A stretch of DNA of 64,000 nucleotides from Glandiceps talaboti. Its lineage: Eukaryota; Hemichordata; Enteropneusta; Spengelidae. The position numbers and the translations under genes are program-made. Location: the NCBI RefSeq assembly GCF_964340395.1, contig NC_135561.1:5498518-5562517 (forward strand), read 5' to 3'. Shown piece by piece: positions 37,301-46,000 of the stretch (positions are counted from its first letter, which is position 1; every line of letters begins with the position of its first letter). Under the pieces are notes generated by a model. That model searched no databases. It was given only the letters and a program-made list of their open reading frames with translations, and was not told the origin of the DNA.

Positions 37301-37450
37301 ACGTCAGATAGGGAGATCACCAAGGAGACACGTATCAAAGTGATATTATGTGATACATCGGATCCAAGTAGTGATGTATACATTGACAAAGTTTTAATAA
37401 ATGAAGGGTTAGTGTCGCCAGATACTGATGGCATTGGTGATGACAGGTGA
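7719..37450 (+). CDS. TDRD7: TDRD7-like LOTUS/dsRBD/Tudor germ-granule protein, 27 coding exons
   Basis: Exons joined by eye: 7719-7809, 8420-8525, 9308-9425, 10145-10294, 10830-11043, 11778-12035, 12823-12932, 13112-13245, 13728-13971, 14291-14358, 15168-15279, 16210-16323, 16924-17070, 17739-17817, 18744-19132, 19864-20028, 20778-20873, 21571-21683, 21965-22079, 22940-23068, 24036-24155, 24501-24719, 26221-26330, 26578-27139, 28570-28641, 35926-36151, 37194-37450. All introns are GT-AG and every phase matches, giving about 1505 aa (human TDRD7 is about 1100). Order: LOTUS 1-~88, dsRBD-like ~229-305, LOTUS ~339-408, Tudor blocks ~500-640, ~745-941, 942-1097 and ~1300-1505. The C-terminal half aligns in order with vertebrate TDRD7, including the RKLPFQAVTA block before the last exon. 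TDRD7 proteins are RNA-binding scaffolds of germ (nuage/chromatoid) and RNA granules in piRNA and mRNA control. The ATG lies 25 bp after a splice acceptor (7693), so at least one noncoding exon lies upstream. Exon ends are by eye; the last exon could alternatively splice at GACAG|GTGATA near the stop. Confidence 0.88.
8981..9370 (+). repeat. Tandem array of the exon 3 acceptor plus exon start (five copies, ~74-82 bp)
   Basis: The unit holds the polypyrimidine-like stretch, the acceptor CCCATAG|TAAC and about 60 bp of exon 3. Exon-like starts fall at 8989, 9063, 9145, 9226 and 9308, so spacings are 74, 82, 81 and 82 bp. Copy 3 has ATGG in place of ATAG and has lost its AG. Only the last copy (9308) leads to the genuine coding exon; reading from earlier copies meets stops. 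This is a duplication of a functional 3' splice site into the upstream intron. Confidence 0.88.
11165..11450 (-). pseudogene. Non-LTR retrotransposon 3' fragment (minus strand) in intron 5
   Basis: The minus frame reads VPRVSTKTFGDSPFSHTSP, then TSWNTLPFNSQ and FHCLKTYLF, which is the typical end of a LINE reverse transcriptase (R..T..FG.R.FS..AP..WN.LP). Only the last ~60 residues remain; no complete element. Confidence 0.72.
11778..12035 (+). other. dsRBD-like domain exon (exon 6 of TDRD7-like gene)
   Basis: One exon encodes about 86 residues that read as a double-stranded RNA-binding domain. It has an opening helix (DYKSLLNIYCQHR), a central LPNYKS block, a strand pair (WNTSVTFCGQVF), then the diagnostic basic N-terminus of helix 2 and Ala-rich helix (TSKRASEQLAAKAATAAF, compare SKK.A...AA). 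It sits between the two LOTUS domains, where vertebrate TDRD7 carries LOTUS modules instead. The family match is from pattern only; the loop between strands 1 and 2 is unusually formed. Confidence 0.68.
12184..12380. repeat. Compound microsatellite (CATA)n then (AC)n
   Basis: Over 100 bp of CATA units, a short interruption, then about 50 bp of AC. Preceded by ACAGAC-type runs (12120-12185). In intron 6. Confidence 0.95.
12435..12551 (+). repeat. 23-bp tandem repeat, about five copies
   Basis: The unit CTGTCTGGAAATGAAACTGA plus CAA is nearly perfect. Intronic and not associated with a splice site. Confidence 0.9.
13034..13062 (+). repeat. Poly(G) run
   Basis: A run of nearly 30 G about 50 bp upstream of the exon 8 acceptor; the length is likely uncertain in assembly. 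Similar G runs occur at 40262-40280, 49019-49045, 52482-52491, 52545-52556 and 61817-61829. Confidence 0.9.
13440..13670 (+). repeat. Dispersed repeat, family D copy 1
   Basis: It contains TCTCCAATGGGTGAAGCCCA and, further on, TTTCAACCAAACTTGGCTCA. The same two modules recur at 17390-17560 and the second at 35090-35230. No coding function recognised. Confidence 0.65.
14425..14695 (+). repeat. 43-bp tandem repeat, about six copies, in intron 10
   Basis: The unit is TTCTACATCACAACAACCTG followed by TGTCTATGTCATTGGTTCTGTGG. Its reverse complement is related to single-copy sequence at 30960-31020, so it looks like an expansion inside a dispersed element. Frames through it are open only because 43 bp is repeated with few stops. 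Confidence 0.9.
14795..14897. mobile_element. Short fold-back element, family B (small copy)
   Basis: Inverted arms CTTCATTCAGCAGGAAAA...TTGACCTA and TAGGTCACTTGTATTTTTCA...GCTGAATGAAG. The same arm sequence terminates the larger element at 30376-30873. Confidence 0.7.
15168..17070 (+). other. Tudor domain 1, exons 11-13 of TDRD7-like gene
   Basis: Exons 15168-15279, 16210-16323 and 16924-17070 encode an extended Tudor block: IKVLVSHIDSCDEFYVHRV, then VGDYCVAYYHSDKCWCRAV, then DVQFIDFGNKSTV. The D-F-G-N turn is intact. It lies N-terminal to three Tudor blocks that correspond to those of vertebrate TDRD7, so it looks like an additional one. Exon 11 ends at the donor that seeds the 33-bp array; the exon 11/12 junction is phase 0. 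Confidence 0.8.
15271..16022 (+). repeat. 33-bp tandem array seeded on the exon 11 donor (~22 copies)
   Basis: The exon ends AATTATGAG|GTAAGTATTGACTA; 35 bp later CATTATGAG|GTAAGTATTGA starts a 33-bp unit repeated with about 21 full copies plus a partial one. Nearly all copies keep TATGAG|GTAAGT or GTAGGT; one has GCAAGT. Because 33 is a multiple of three, long frames of 11-residue periods appear on both strands; they are out of frame with exon 11, which meets a stop just after the first copy. The real intron runs to the acceptor at 16209. Confidence 0.95.
17390..17600 (+). repeat. Dispersed repeat, family D copy 2
   Basis: It shares CCCCAATGGGCTCAGCCCA and TTTCAAGCAAACCTGCCACA modules with 13460-13640, separated by a CATC/CTGT pyrimidine-rich stretch. 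Confidence 0.65.
18113..18575. mobile_element. TTAA-flanked fold-back MITE, family C copy 1
   Basis: Long inverted arms: AAATAAAGGCATTGTCATAA then CTTTGGGTTCTGGAGAGT on the left, their complement on the right (ACTCTCCAGTACCCAAAGC). The outer ends are TTGA/TTAA, and the centre pairs GCACACTGAATATTCATGA with TCAATATTCAGTGTGC. Related copies: 27338-27602 and 34782-35056. No transposase. Confidence 0.75.
19214..19378 (+). repeat. Compound tetranucleotide microsatellite
   Basis: (GATA)n passes through GAGC into (GATT)n, GACT units and then (TTTA)n. In intron 15. Confidence 0.95.
20971..21460 (+). repeat. 84-87-bp tandem repeat, six copies, intron 17
   Basis: The unit contains CTTTACCAGAGAAACA, CTGACC(T)TGACCCCAGTC and TCAAGGTCAAATGTAAGTTTG. 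Spacings are 84, 87, 86, 86 and 87 bp. Each unit carries an AG preceded by pyrimidines and a GTAAGT, so it is exon-like, but the protein is continuous across this intron without it. Confidence 0.9.
22055..22735 (+). repeat. 83-bp tandem array seeded on the exon 19 donor (nine copies)
   Basis: The exon end and donor ACTACCCCAG|GTAAGTGTAG are repeated with GT at 22080, 22163, 22246, 22329, 22412, 22495, 22578, 22661 and 22724: seven exact 83-bp steps, then 63 bp. The unit body is purine-rich (GGAGGGAGTGGAAAGGGTCG...). Only the first copy joins the coding exon. Confidence 0.95.
23180..23590. mobile_element. Large fold-back element in intron 20
   Basis: About 170-bp inverted arms: GGAACCTGTTCCAAACAGGG... 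and ATTGGATTAATAACACTTGG on the left match in reverse CCAAGAGTTATTAATCCAAT and CCCTGTTTGTAACAGGTTCC on the right. Loop about 60 bp. Non-coding. Confidence 0.8.
24238..24345 (+). repeat. ~31-bp degenerate tandem repeat (four copies)
   Basis: The recurrent GCCAATCACAAGAGGGCACA unit starts about 80 bp after the exon 21 donor. Confidence 0.75.
24890..25256 (-). mobile_element. tRNA-derived SINE-like element
   Basis: Read on the minus strand it opens with a tRNA-like head: box A-like TGGTTAGCGAGGCCGG and box B-like GGTTCAAGCCCC with suitable spacing. It then carries a conserved body that on the plus strand reads ATAGCGCTTTTTCTGTGCTC and AAAGCATTTTACAATTATTA. Ends in an AAG-rich tail (24890-24907). 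Confidence 0.75.
25630..25935 (-). mobile_element. Degenerate second SINE copy
   Basis: Blocks such as TGGCACAATCCTGTATACCT and CCTCAACACCTTTGGGAGTA align with CGGCACAATGGCCCTTTATA and CCTCAACTCCCTAGGGAGCA of the element just upstream, in the same orientation. Much more diverged. Confidence 0.6.
26578..27139 (+). other. Acidic linker exon 24 with in-exon duplication
   Basis: A 562-nt exon encoding a low-complexity, Asn/Gln/Ser/Asp-rich linker and then the start of Tudor 4 (IVEVDDYMDIHVSLV). Near 26945-27025 a unit encoding ELEEGEIVDSD is directly repeated with almost no change (about 36-39 bp, in frame). The linker is probably disordered. Its donor at 27140 lies about 18 bp before a TTAA-type transposon relic. 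Confidence 0.85.
27158..27341. mobile_element. TTAA-type MITE, family E copy 1, left-truncated
   Basis: Arms TATTTATTTTGGATTTTTAA...TTTTATCATGGCTTCC and the complement GGAAGCCATGATAAAATTG...AAAAATCCAAAATAAATA. The right end CACTTTAA is intact; the left end lacks about 30 bp compared with 29603-29957 and begins 18 bp after the exon 24 donor. Confidence 0.75.
27338..27602. mobile_element. TTAA-flanked MITE, family C copy 2, abutting family E
   Basis: Starts TTAAAGGAGAATGCTGTGAA, ends GAATTCCCCATTAA. The arms carry AAATAAAGGCATTTTTG and the complement CAAAAATGCCTTTATTT. Its left TTAA is also the right TTAA of the preceding element. Confidence 0.72.
27700..27855. mobile_element. Palindromic segment related to the family C centre
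   Basis: Arms ATTGCCTCATGAG / CTCATGAGGCAAT and an inner AATAGGTGAGCAATGAATAT / ATATTCATCGTTCACCTATT. The central GAATATTCATGACTCCTAA is shared with 18113-18575 and 34782-35056. Confidence 0.65.
29603..29957. mobile_element. TTAA-flanked MITE, family E copy 2 (full length)
   Basis: The ends are TTAAGGTGGTCATATGGACG and the reverse complement of CCATATGGCCACTTTAA. About 80-bp inverted arms include GGATTTTTAATTTATAAAAC. 355 bp, no coding capacity. TTAA target duplication and short subterminal palindromes resemble piggyBac-type non-autonomous elements. Confidence 0.78.
30376..30873. mobile_element. Large fold-back element, family B
   Basis: Arms of about 150 bp: CATTCAGCCAAGGAAAATAC then GAGTGACCT, and AAATGCATTCTGGTTTTAAA then ACTTTAAAAAAGCGTCTG, each with its complement at 30734-30865. 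The loop contains GTGACGTCATAAGGGG. Adjacent sequence to 31060 is related to 9815-10010 and, inverted, to 14400-14790. Confidence 0.8.
32028..34388 (-). CDS. Intronless TRIM2/3-like E3 ligase (RING, two B-boxes, coiled coil, filamin, six NHL)
   Basis: A single open frame of 786 aa from the ATG at 34388 (MATAIPDLE); the frame extends ten codons further upstream but without an ATG. RING C3HC4: C22, C25, C37, H39, C42, C45, C58, C61. B-box 1 starts at C102; B-box 2 has C162, H165, C174, C177, C182, C185, H190, H195. A Lys/Glu-rich coiled coil follows (~200-330), then a filamin/Ig repeat (~395-500, ending near QGSPFSIPV) and six NHL blades to the C-terminus. This is the class VII TRIM layout of TRIM2/TRIM3/TRIM71. 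Such proteins are RING ubiquitin ligases whose NHL propeller binds protein or RNA. It lies antisense inside intron 25 of the TDRD7-like gene. Lack of introns fits a retro-derived copy, as in the expanded TRIM2/3-like sets of many marine invertebrates. No disruption seen. Confidence 0.93.
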   Translation of the reverse strand: MATAIPDLETFLKELGDDYLSCTICLEEYKNPKVLPCDHTFCQDCLIKIVEREGGLQCSVCDTPCELTDNGVSGLKANFFMNSLLDIVGRCRPTEVSEPELCEGCDENTATNRCVDCSINFCPPCTKSHRRAVVSRNHTVITVQEFKEGKSTSQLLPQKVYCNVHPENEVKYFCESCQVTMCTDCAMIKHRSEKHVHKELKEAADKYIIQLNEMVVKLRQKEKESETCKSEARQSRDYLQELCLEEEKKVRKKAEEMVQKIRKEEKRLVEVLKTEYGQKVKTADVQIDEWEMKHGNISSTCGYLEALMHHGSAAQLMSNKQKTLQHVEDLISMETTSNGNPEVKEFRAAAEVPGQGILGLLCSSTAKSDVITETRNVVDIGVGQRSINDPSDTGRIKTTMSEICASKCTFDKFPSKLLEGESGDIMIRTKDSQGRQVIPTPAVKAEMRKPDGTREDVKVTDNRDGTLLLTVRGEMEGTHQVAMAIGDQPIQGSPFSIPVTKRLVKTLGKKGNGKGCFNEPCSVIMNKRRQLAVADRINRRIQVIDRDGNHVKSFAFSQFMNEFKPRDIAESKDGNYLMTDLGNHQIVVSDEDGKLIRCFGQKELRYPDSIAISPVDGTVYVTDYDGKGGSTDKTTHCIRKYTQSGKYITTVGSYGTGPAQFNGPTRLCVSRQGRLYVPDMNNNRVQVFNQKCKFLYEFGNYGEEDGDLIFPISVAVDKDELLYIAEIGNTRVQKFSSKGQFICRIDSEEDGLVCPLSVALTDDWPAKVIVADLHNNCLKVFTQLGV
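34782..35056. mobile_element. Family C element copy 3, truncated
   Basis: Starts TTAAAGGGGAATACTAGG and contains ATAAAGGCATCTTCATAAAC and TTTGGGTTCTGGAGAGTC; stops near the centre (GAATATTCATGACTCCTAA) with no matching right arm, running into a family D repeat. Confidence 0.65.
35057..35780 (+). repeat. Dispersed repeat, family D copy 3, extended
   Basis: It contains ATTTCAACCAAACCTGGCAC after CATATCTCTGGCATGCACC, followed by three loose repeats of TCAAGGTCAAATGG / TGACCTTGACC-type sequence to about 35780. Intronic, non-coding. Confidence 0.55.
36060..36420 (+). repeat. ~127-bp tandem duplication spanning the exon 26 donor (three copies)
   Basis: The exon end ...CATCACTAGCAG|GTAAG (GT at 36152) recurs at GT 36278 and 36407, each with diverged upstream exon sequence (AGTTTAGGAAATTACCATTC / AGTTTAAGAAATTACCATTC / AGTTTAGGAAAGAACCATTC). 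Copies 2 and 3 have stops and are pseudo-exonic. Confidence 0.85.
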
Positions 37451-39270
37451 TATGAAATATAGCCAACTCTGACATTACAAGATAAGACTCCAGCAAAGAC
37501 TTTGGAGACAGAAATGTGAAAGACCATACATAACAGTTGCAAGTAAGACATAACGGGTTAAGGGACATAGCAGAATGAATCTTCAATCATTTCATCCAAC
37601 AAAACATATACAAAGCTATGCTAGTATTGTTGCCATAGTTACGTGTATCATAGATACTTCTGAGTCATGATAGAGACATTGATAACAGACATCAAGTCCA
37701 CACAAACTGTTGACAAAAAGTCTAGCAGAATGGATAGCCAACGTGTCATTTCACAGATGTACAGTATTATGTAGTATTGTTGCCATAGTTACGTGGAGCA
37801 GAAATGTTTTCTGTGAGTCACATTAATAAAAACTCAACACAATAGAACTTGAACTTCAAAGATTTACACAGGAAACAAACCATGTTTGCATAGATAACAT
37901 GATAACACACATAGAATGTACACATAGACAATACATGGAATGCCGTAATGTACATTGTTGATTGTCGTTGATTACAAGTAAATGAACAAGATCCCAAACA
38001 TAGCGTAGTTGCCATAGTGATATAGATTACAAACACTCACTAAGGTATGATGTAGAGTTAGTTACATTACAATGAATCATTCAATAGCATTGTTGCCATG
38101 ACAACTGTACAAAAGTGATGAAGATATTTATGCAACTGTTGATGAGAAATTAATCATTCTTTGGGAAAAAGTATTGCTTTGTTGCCATGACAACTGTACA
38201 CGTGTAATGAAGATATTGTGCAACCGTTGATGAAAAATTAAGCATTCTTTGTGCAAAAATGTCTAAATTGAATTTGAGGAGAATGTACACACAGTGACAA
38301 CTCAATGGAATGAGTTACTTAAGATTAAGGATACAGGGTATATACAAATATAGATTTGTCGTTGTCATGTTCTAGCTATTGTTTATGCCTAAAAACTATA
38401 CTTTGTGAGTAAAGATAGAAATAGTAGATTTGTGTAGTCACGTTCTAGCTATTTGCATGCCTGAAAACTTGGTTTACTATGCGAGTAAAGATATGTAGTA
38501 TTTTATATAAGTTGAATGAAACTATTGTTATGTAAATTGATATTCACTACTTTGTAGCAAAACTAGAATTTGTTATGTAAATAACATGCTGCCGTTAACA
38601 TTCATATTCAACACTATATTGGGTCTGTATTATTGTGTATCACACTGGAGACTGTATTCTCTGCATTCCACACAGAAATCACGATTTTCACTCTATGCAT
38701 TCTGTACCCAAATCATCGTTTTTCATCCTGTGCATTCCTATACCGAGATTGACTTCTTCCATATCAATATCACTGCCAAGGACAGAGATCACATGAGGAG
38801 TAAACTCTAATGATTTACAATTTTGACAAGTTAGTGATACGCACTGTCACTTAGTTGAAATTGTATGATTTAAAGCATATATTTACCTTTCACTGTTTTT
38901 ATAAGGCTGGTCATAGACTCCTGGATGTGTGGGTTGATACATGCAACTTATAAATATATAACATATCTTTACATTCCATTGTAAACATTTCATTTTAAAT
39001 TTGACATGTTCTACACACATGATACACCAACAATGTCAGGTATAAGACCACACTGAAGTTCTCAGGGTATATATGAAGGCCGTTCTAAAATCTTTTGTAT
39101 CTCATCTAAACTTATTTTGACTTCAACTTTTACTAAACATACAAGTTTTAGATTCATGACTTTTGTATTGTTTGCCTCGCACTGCCAGAATACTGCCAGT
39201 ATGAAAGCTTATGTTTGTGTTGTAATAAACCAATTTTTGCAAAAATTGATGTTTGTTTCTCTTTGAACTC
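37451..39270 (+). other. Probable 3'UTR of the TDRD7-like gene with local tandem duplications
   Basis: No coding exon. Two-copy tandem segments at about 37620/37770 (TTGTTGCCATAGTTACGTG), 38085-38265 (about 105 bp, TTGTTGCCATGACAACTGTA), 38345-38490 (about 82 bp) and 38650-38770 (about 42 bp, three copies). AATAAA near 39226 is a possible polyadenylation signal. Confidence 0.4.
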
Positions 39271-39276
39271 TGGTAC

Positions 39277-39721
39277 AACCTTGAAGCAGTTATTGAGAAA
39301 TGCTACTGATCAGAACACTGTTTTATCAGTGGTGAACAATTAACACTGGCTTTATAGGTCCTGAAAAGTCTCGTCCATAGCACACTATCAAACTGACATA
39401 CAGTGATACAAAAAATAGCAGGTGCCTGAGATGTAGATTCATGCTTTGCATTTATCAGTTTTGTTTATATGTTGGTGAAAGTAAGTCAAGTGGTACATGA
39501 CACTATGAGTAACTTTTACAGACATAAACAAACTGATAAGAACATGACATAAATCTGTATCTGAGGCAACTGCAATTTTCTACATCAATGTATGTCAGTT
39601 TGATAGTGTGATAAGGAGATGACTTCAGCACCACCTTCAAAGCCAGTTTTAAATGTCTAGTACTACTGATAAAACAACATTCTGATATGTAGCATCTCTA
39701 TGTAACTGCTGCAAGGGTTGT
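39277..39721. mobile_element. Large fold-back element, family F
   Basis: Arms of about 190 bp: CACACTATCAAACTGACATA and TTTATCAGTTTTGTTTATAT on the left pair with TATGTCAGTTTGATAGTGTG and ATAAACAAACTGATAAGAAC on the right. The outer ends CAACCTTGAAGCAGTTA / TAACTGCTGCAAGGGTTG also pair. A partial relative lies at 58800-59160. Confidence 0.82.
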
Positions 39722-41979
<2,258 letters not shown>

Positions 41980-42156
41980 TATAAATTGTACACCATTTGT
42001 CTCTAAACTTCACTCTTCCTGAGATTGCCTGCCGCTTGTTAGTCAACTTTAAATCGTGAAGTCGACCACAGGAGAAGTTATTGTAGTATCAAAATCGTTG
42101 ATAACCGTCATCTCCGTGAAAAATATCTTCTGTCATCTGTAACGTCGAAATCAGAG
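41980..42156 (+). promoter_or_regulatory. Probable core promoter and noncoding exon 1 of the subtilisin-like gene
   Basis: A TATAAAT box at 41980-41986 is followed about 25-30 bp later by a likely start region (near 42010) and by an AT/GC-mixed leader ending in TCAGAG|GTAAGT at 42156/42157. The next acceptor (TTTTCAG, 42981) precedes the coding ATG by 27 bp. The positions fit a 5'UTR intron of about 825 bp. Inferred from motifs only. Confidence 0.5.
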
Positions 42157-43008
42157 GTAAGTTTATTAACCCCACAGCAGTTGTCACTTTTTGTTCTTTT
42201 TACGTCGATTTCGTTCTGTAAGAAGACACACTCACGCTATTTTCAAAGCTACAAAATTATGTTTTTGCACCCAGAAATCGTCTTGTGATTGAACAATTAT
42301 CAAGATCACAAGGTTCCTCAGATATATCTTTTGAACGTAGTTTTGGATCCGTACTTACATTGTATATGTACAGAATGATGCACACAGTTGGTACACCAAA
42401 CGGAGCCAGCAAAAATGTGTCAGGCACATACTAGTATACAACATATCTTCATGAACAGCAGGGCTTAACTGGCAATGGAGCTTATAAAGGAGTATAAACA
42501 GTATTTTTGGAGGTGTTAACTGTTATAGCAAGATTATCATAGTCGGATATTATTAAGCGACTATACAGTGGAAGATTCGTCGTTGTTGGCGCTCTTAAAG
42601 CACTAAGCACAGAACGTCGGAAACTTGGGCATGGCTTTCAATTTACACCAACAAAAAACAACAACATCATAATTGCGATTATGCATTTAACTAACCATCT
42701 ACGTAAAATGACGATATTATTAAAGTTCAGAAATTAATTTCGAAGACCGGCAAAATATGACATCTGAGTTGGCTGGCACTTAGTGTATGATTAACCCGAT
42801 TCAGACTTCGACATAAACGAATCCTCTCTTGGTGTAAGATTCATAATACATATATATCACGAAAATCGTCACCATCCAATAGCAATATATAGAAAAGAAC
42901 ACGACAGAATGCACCCACACTATTCAGTACCTATATTTTCTAAAACACTCATTGGCGGGATCTTACTGTTTTCATTTTCAGGCTACACTGTAGATACCAA
43001 GAATCAAG

Positions 43009-46000
43009 ATGAAAGTTCTTTGTTTAGTATTCGTAGTACTTACCGTCTCCGTGTCTGCAAGACCACTTTTAGCACCATTATACCGTCATGACATCGACAA
43101 AAAGGTTCCTGGTCGCTATATATTTGCATTAAAGGTGAGTCGGAAAGTTAAAGTTCGACATTTATACACAGTAACTGTAATTCATAAACCGGTTTGCTAT
43201 GGAATGAGACTTCAACAACGCGTGCACTTAGTTGTAAGTATTTTCACACTCAAAGAATTTCATGTTTACTCAATGTTTGTGTAACTTGAATTAATACAGA
43301 CAAAAGTGTGCTAAAATGTTATATTTTCGATGAATAATACAATAAATTATAATATATATATATTACCAAGTCTAAGTCTATGTCGCTCACATTGATACTG
43401 TTCTTAGGCTGACCATACGTACCTCCTAAAAACGAAAATATTTACGATATACCTATATTTCCTGTATAAATTCAAGTGACTATCGCCCCTTTGTTTGCGT
43501 TCTTTAGGACTCTGCCTCAAGATCCGAACTTAGCAATGTACTGACTCGTGTACAAGGATTGGCTACAGATAGAAGTTTGGGCATCAACGTACAAACTCAA
43601 CTACCATTACTCAAAGGATTCGTCGCTGAAATGACTGAATCTGCCGTCAAATTGGTAAGTAAAAAAAAACAAGACTATAAGTCTATATCACACACAGTTA
43701 TACATGTACAACAAAAGACACTGAATTATTCATCTATATTTTACATCAAATACACGATTTCTTTAGCGTTTGTTATATGAGTTACGGTTGTCGAGAAAGA
43801 AGGAAAGGTGGAATAGATTCTACCATGCCATGAAAATGTGCCGAAAAAATCAACGTTCCGGAAAATCCTGATATCAGATATATATAACCAAGTCTTCGTA
43901 ATGAAATAAGTTAAACTTTTTTTCTAGCGCAGACATTGAGTTAAAAATAATCGAAACATACCAATTGTTCGATCTGTATGTGTTTTTGTAAATTTAGAGT
44001 AACACTACCATAATGTCCAAGGTAGACATATGTTTGAACAAGTTTGAAACTTTTCTCTGAAAACATTCTAAGCCTGGTTCCAAACGTATTTACATGCTTT
44101 TGGTGAACAGCTGCCGAATTAGTGAATACACCTATACCACCATTTATATTTCAGATTCGTTCCTTTGATGAAATCGCTTACGTGGAAGAAGACTCCATGT
44201 TCAGTGTATCTGCTGTAGAATCGTGGGGTCTAGATCGAATTGACCAAGTCAACTTACCGTTAGATGGAAATTTTTCTCCACGGGGTAAGGATGGTAATAT
44301 TATTCACAATATGACACCGCTAAGGTTTGAAGGTTAAATGTCCCTTGTCATGGATACAATCATTACAATCAGCCCAGTAACCTACTCTGTATGATTGGGC
44401 ATTTTACCGCCAAAGTAATCATGACATTTCGACAAATACCAGTGTTAGGCCGAAATCGTTGAAAACTTCTTGAAAATGATGAACGTCACAAAACGGTTAA
44501 TGTAATCTCAACACCCCCCCCCCCTCACCACCCGATTTCTCAGTATACTATAGATTTTCGTTACTCAGGCAAAGAAAACACAGAAGAGAACAATATTCAG
44601 TCATTTGTTATATTCACTAAAACTTCACTGAAATATCAAAAAAAACCCGGCTGATTTCACATTATATATATTCATCATTGTGAACGCATGAAAATCCTCT
44701 CAGTTCGTACACCACAGCAGTCTGACAGTTAATTTTTTTTTAAACTTTCAGGTAGTGGTTCAAATGTCAATATCTACGTCATAGACACTGGTATTCGGTA
44801 TACTCACAATGACTTTGGTGGACGTGCACAATTCTTTTTCGACTCCTTTGGTGGTGACGTAAGTATATTTGAGTTTGATAGAAGAACAACTTTGTTAGTC
44901 TTCAGTTAAAGTCTTAATTTTGTTAACAATGTTTCGACCTCACACACGAGGTCTTCTTCGGTGCCTAACAGCTAGCTATTGTGAACCAAAATTAACGAAA
45001 GTGAATAAAATAAACAAGGTAATGGTCTAAAGGTGGAGCTATTCCGCTCCCAGTCCTCCGTACCTGAGACGAGCATAACGCCTCTCACTTCTTTACAAAA
45101 GTGGTATGTAAAAACGTGCATATGTACAAAGTATGTGTATCTGTTAGAGGACCTAGTTGATGGTAATACATGTAATTCCATAACCGTATACATAAAGGTT
45201 GTAGTGAATGCATTACTCGTCAAAAATAAACCTAACTTCACGATGCTGTTTAGGTGGGGCACAGCGAATCTTAGAATCTTAGAATCTGGGTTTAAATTTG
45301 GAATCATATATTATATATACACCATTTTTCGCTATTCTAGGGGGTAGACTGTAATGGTCACGGTACTCACTGCGCAGGTACAGCTGCTGGGTCGAACTAC
45401 GGTGTCGCAAAATCTGCTAAAGTCTGGGGACTTCGTGTGCTAACGTGTCAAGGGTTTGGCTTCAACAGTGGTATCATTGCTGGTAAGTTTTATTGTGGAT
45501 TGCATGAAGCAGGACAATTTTTTAGGCATATGTAGAGGTTTGATCACATCTTTTGAACATATCTACGACCTTTGACCCTATAATTATTTTGGACAAATCT
45601 AGTTTGCCGATTTACAATTTTTTCCAAGATTTTGCGAGAACGTATTTTCCAGGTTGCTGATTAATTCTTCCGAGTCTTTTTACTCATATTGTATGGCAGA
45701 ATGTAAAAAAAATAGACGATTAGTTCAGGCAAACTTTAGAGCCGTAGTATTTGAACGATGTGTATTGTTCTTTGGTTGTAATTTTATTCCGTTTGGGTAC
45801 AACTGTATCCATTACCCAACCTAGTACCCCCCCCCCCCCACCCCTGGGAGTAGAAGGATGGATGGTTGACCTTCTAAGCATTCTGTGTAGAGAGATTACT
45901 TGCCGGATCACCTATCCAGTTTAGGCTAGAAATAAAACAGCGAAGCCCGTCACGACTCACCATTGCCCCGACATGGTATATATTCGTATCTTTTCAAGGC

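Larger units (their letters stand above)
28570..37450 (+). other. Tudor domain 4 and C-terminus, exons 25-27 of TDRD7-like gene
   Basis: Exons 28570-28641, 35926-36151 and 37194-37450 carry QPWSNYDDLDDLVENMKEFY, then GIYAALYDDDDYWYRVQVKD and YMLDLGHYD, then FRKLPFQAVTASLAG and the final SNase-like part. This closely follows the third Tudor and C-terminus of vertebrate TDRD7. The D-Y-G-N turn is D-L-G-H. Intron 25 (28642-35925) hosts the antisense TRIM gene. The TGA is at 37448-37450. Confidence 0.85.
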
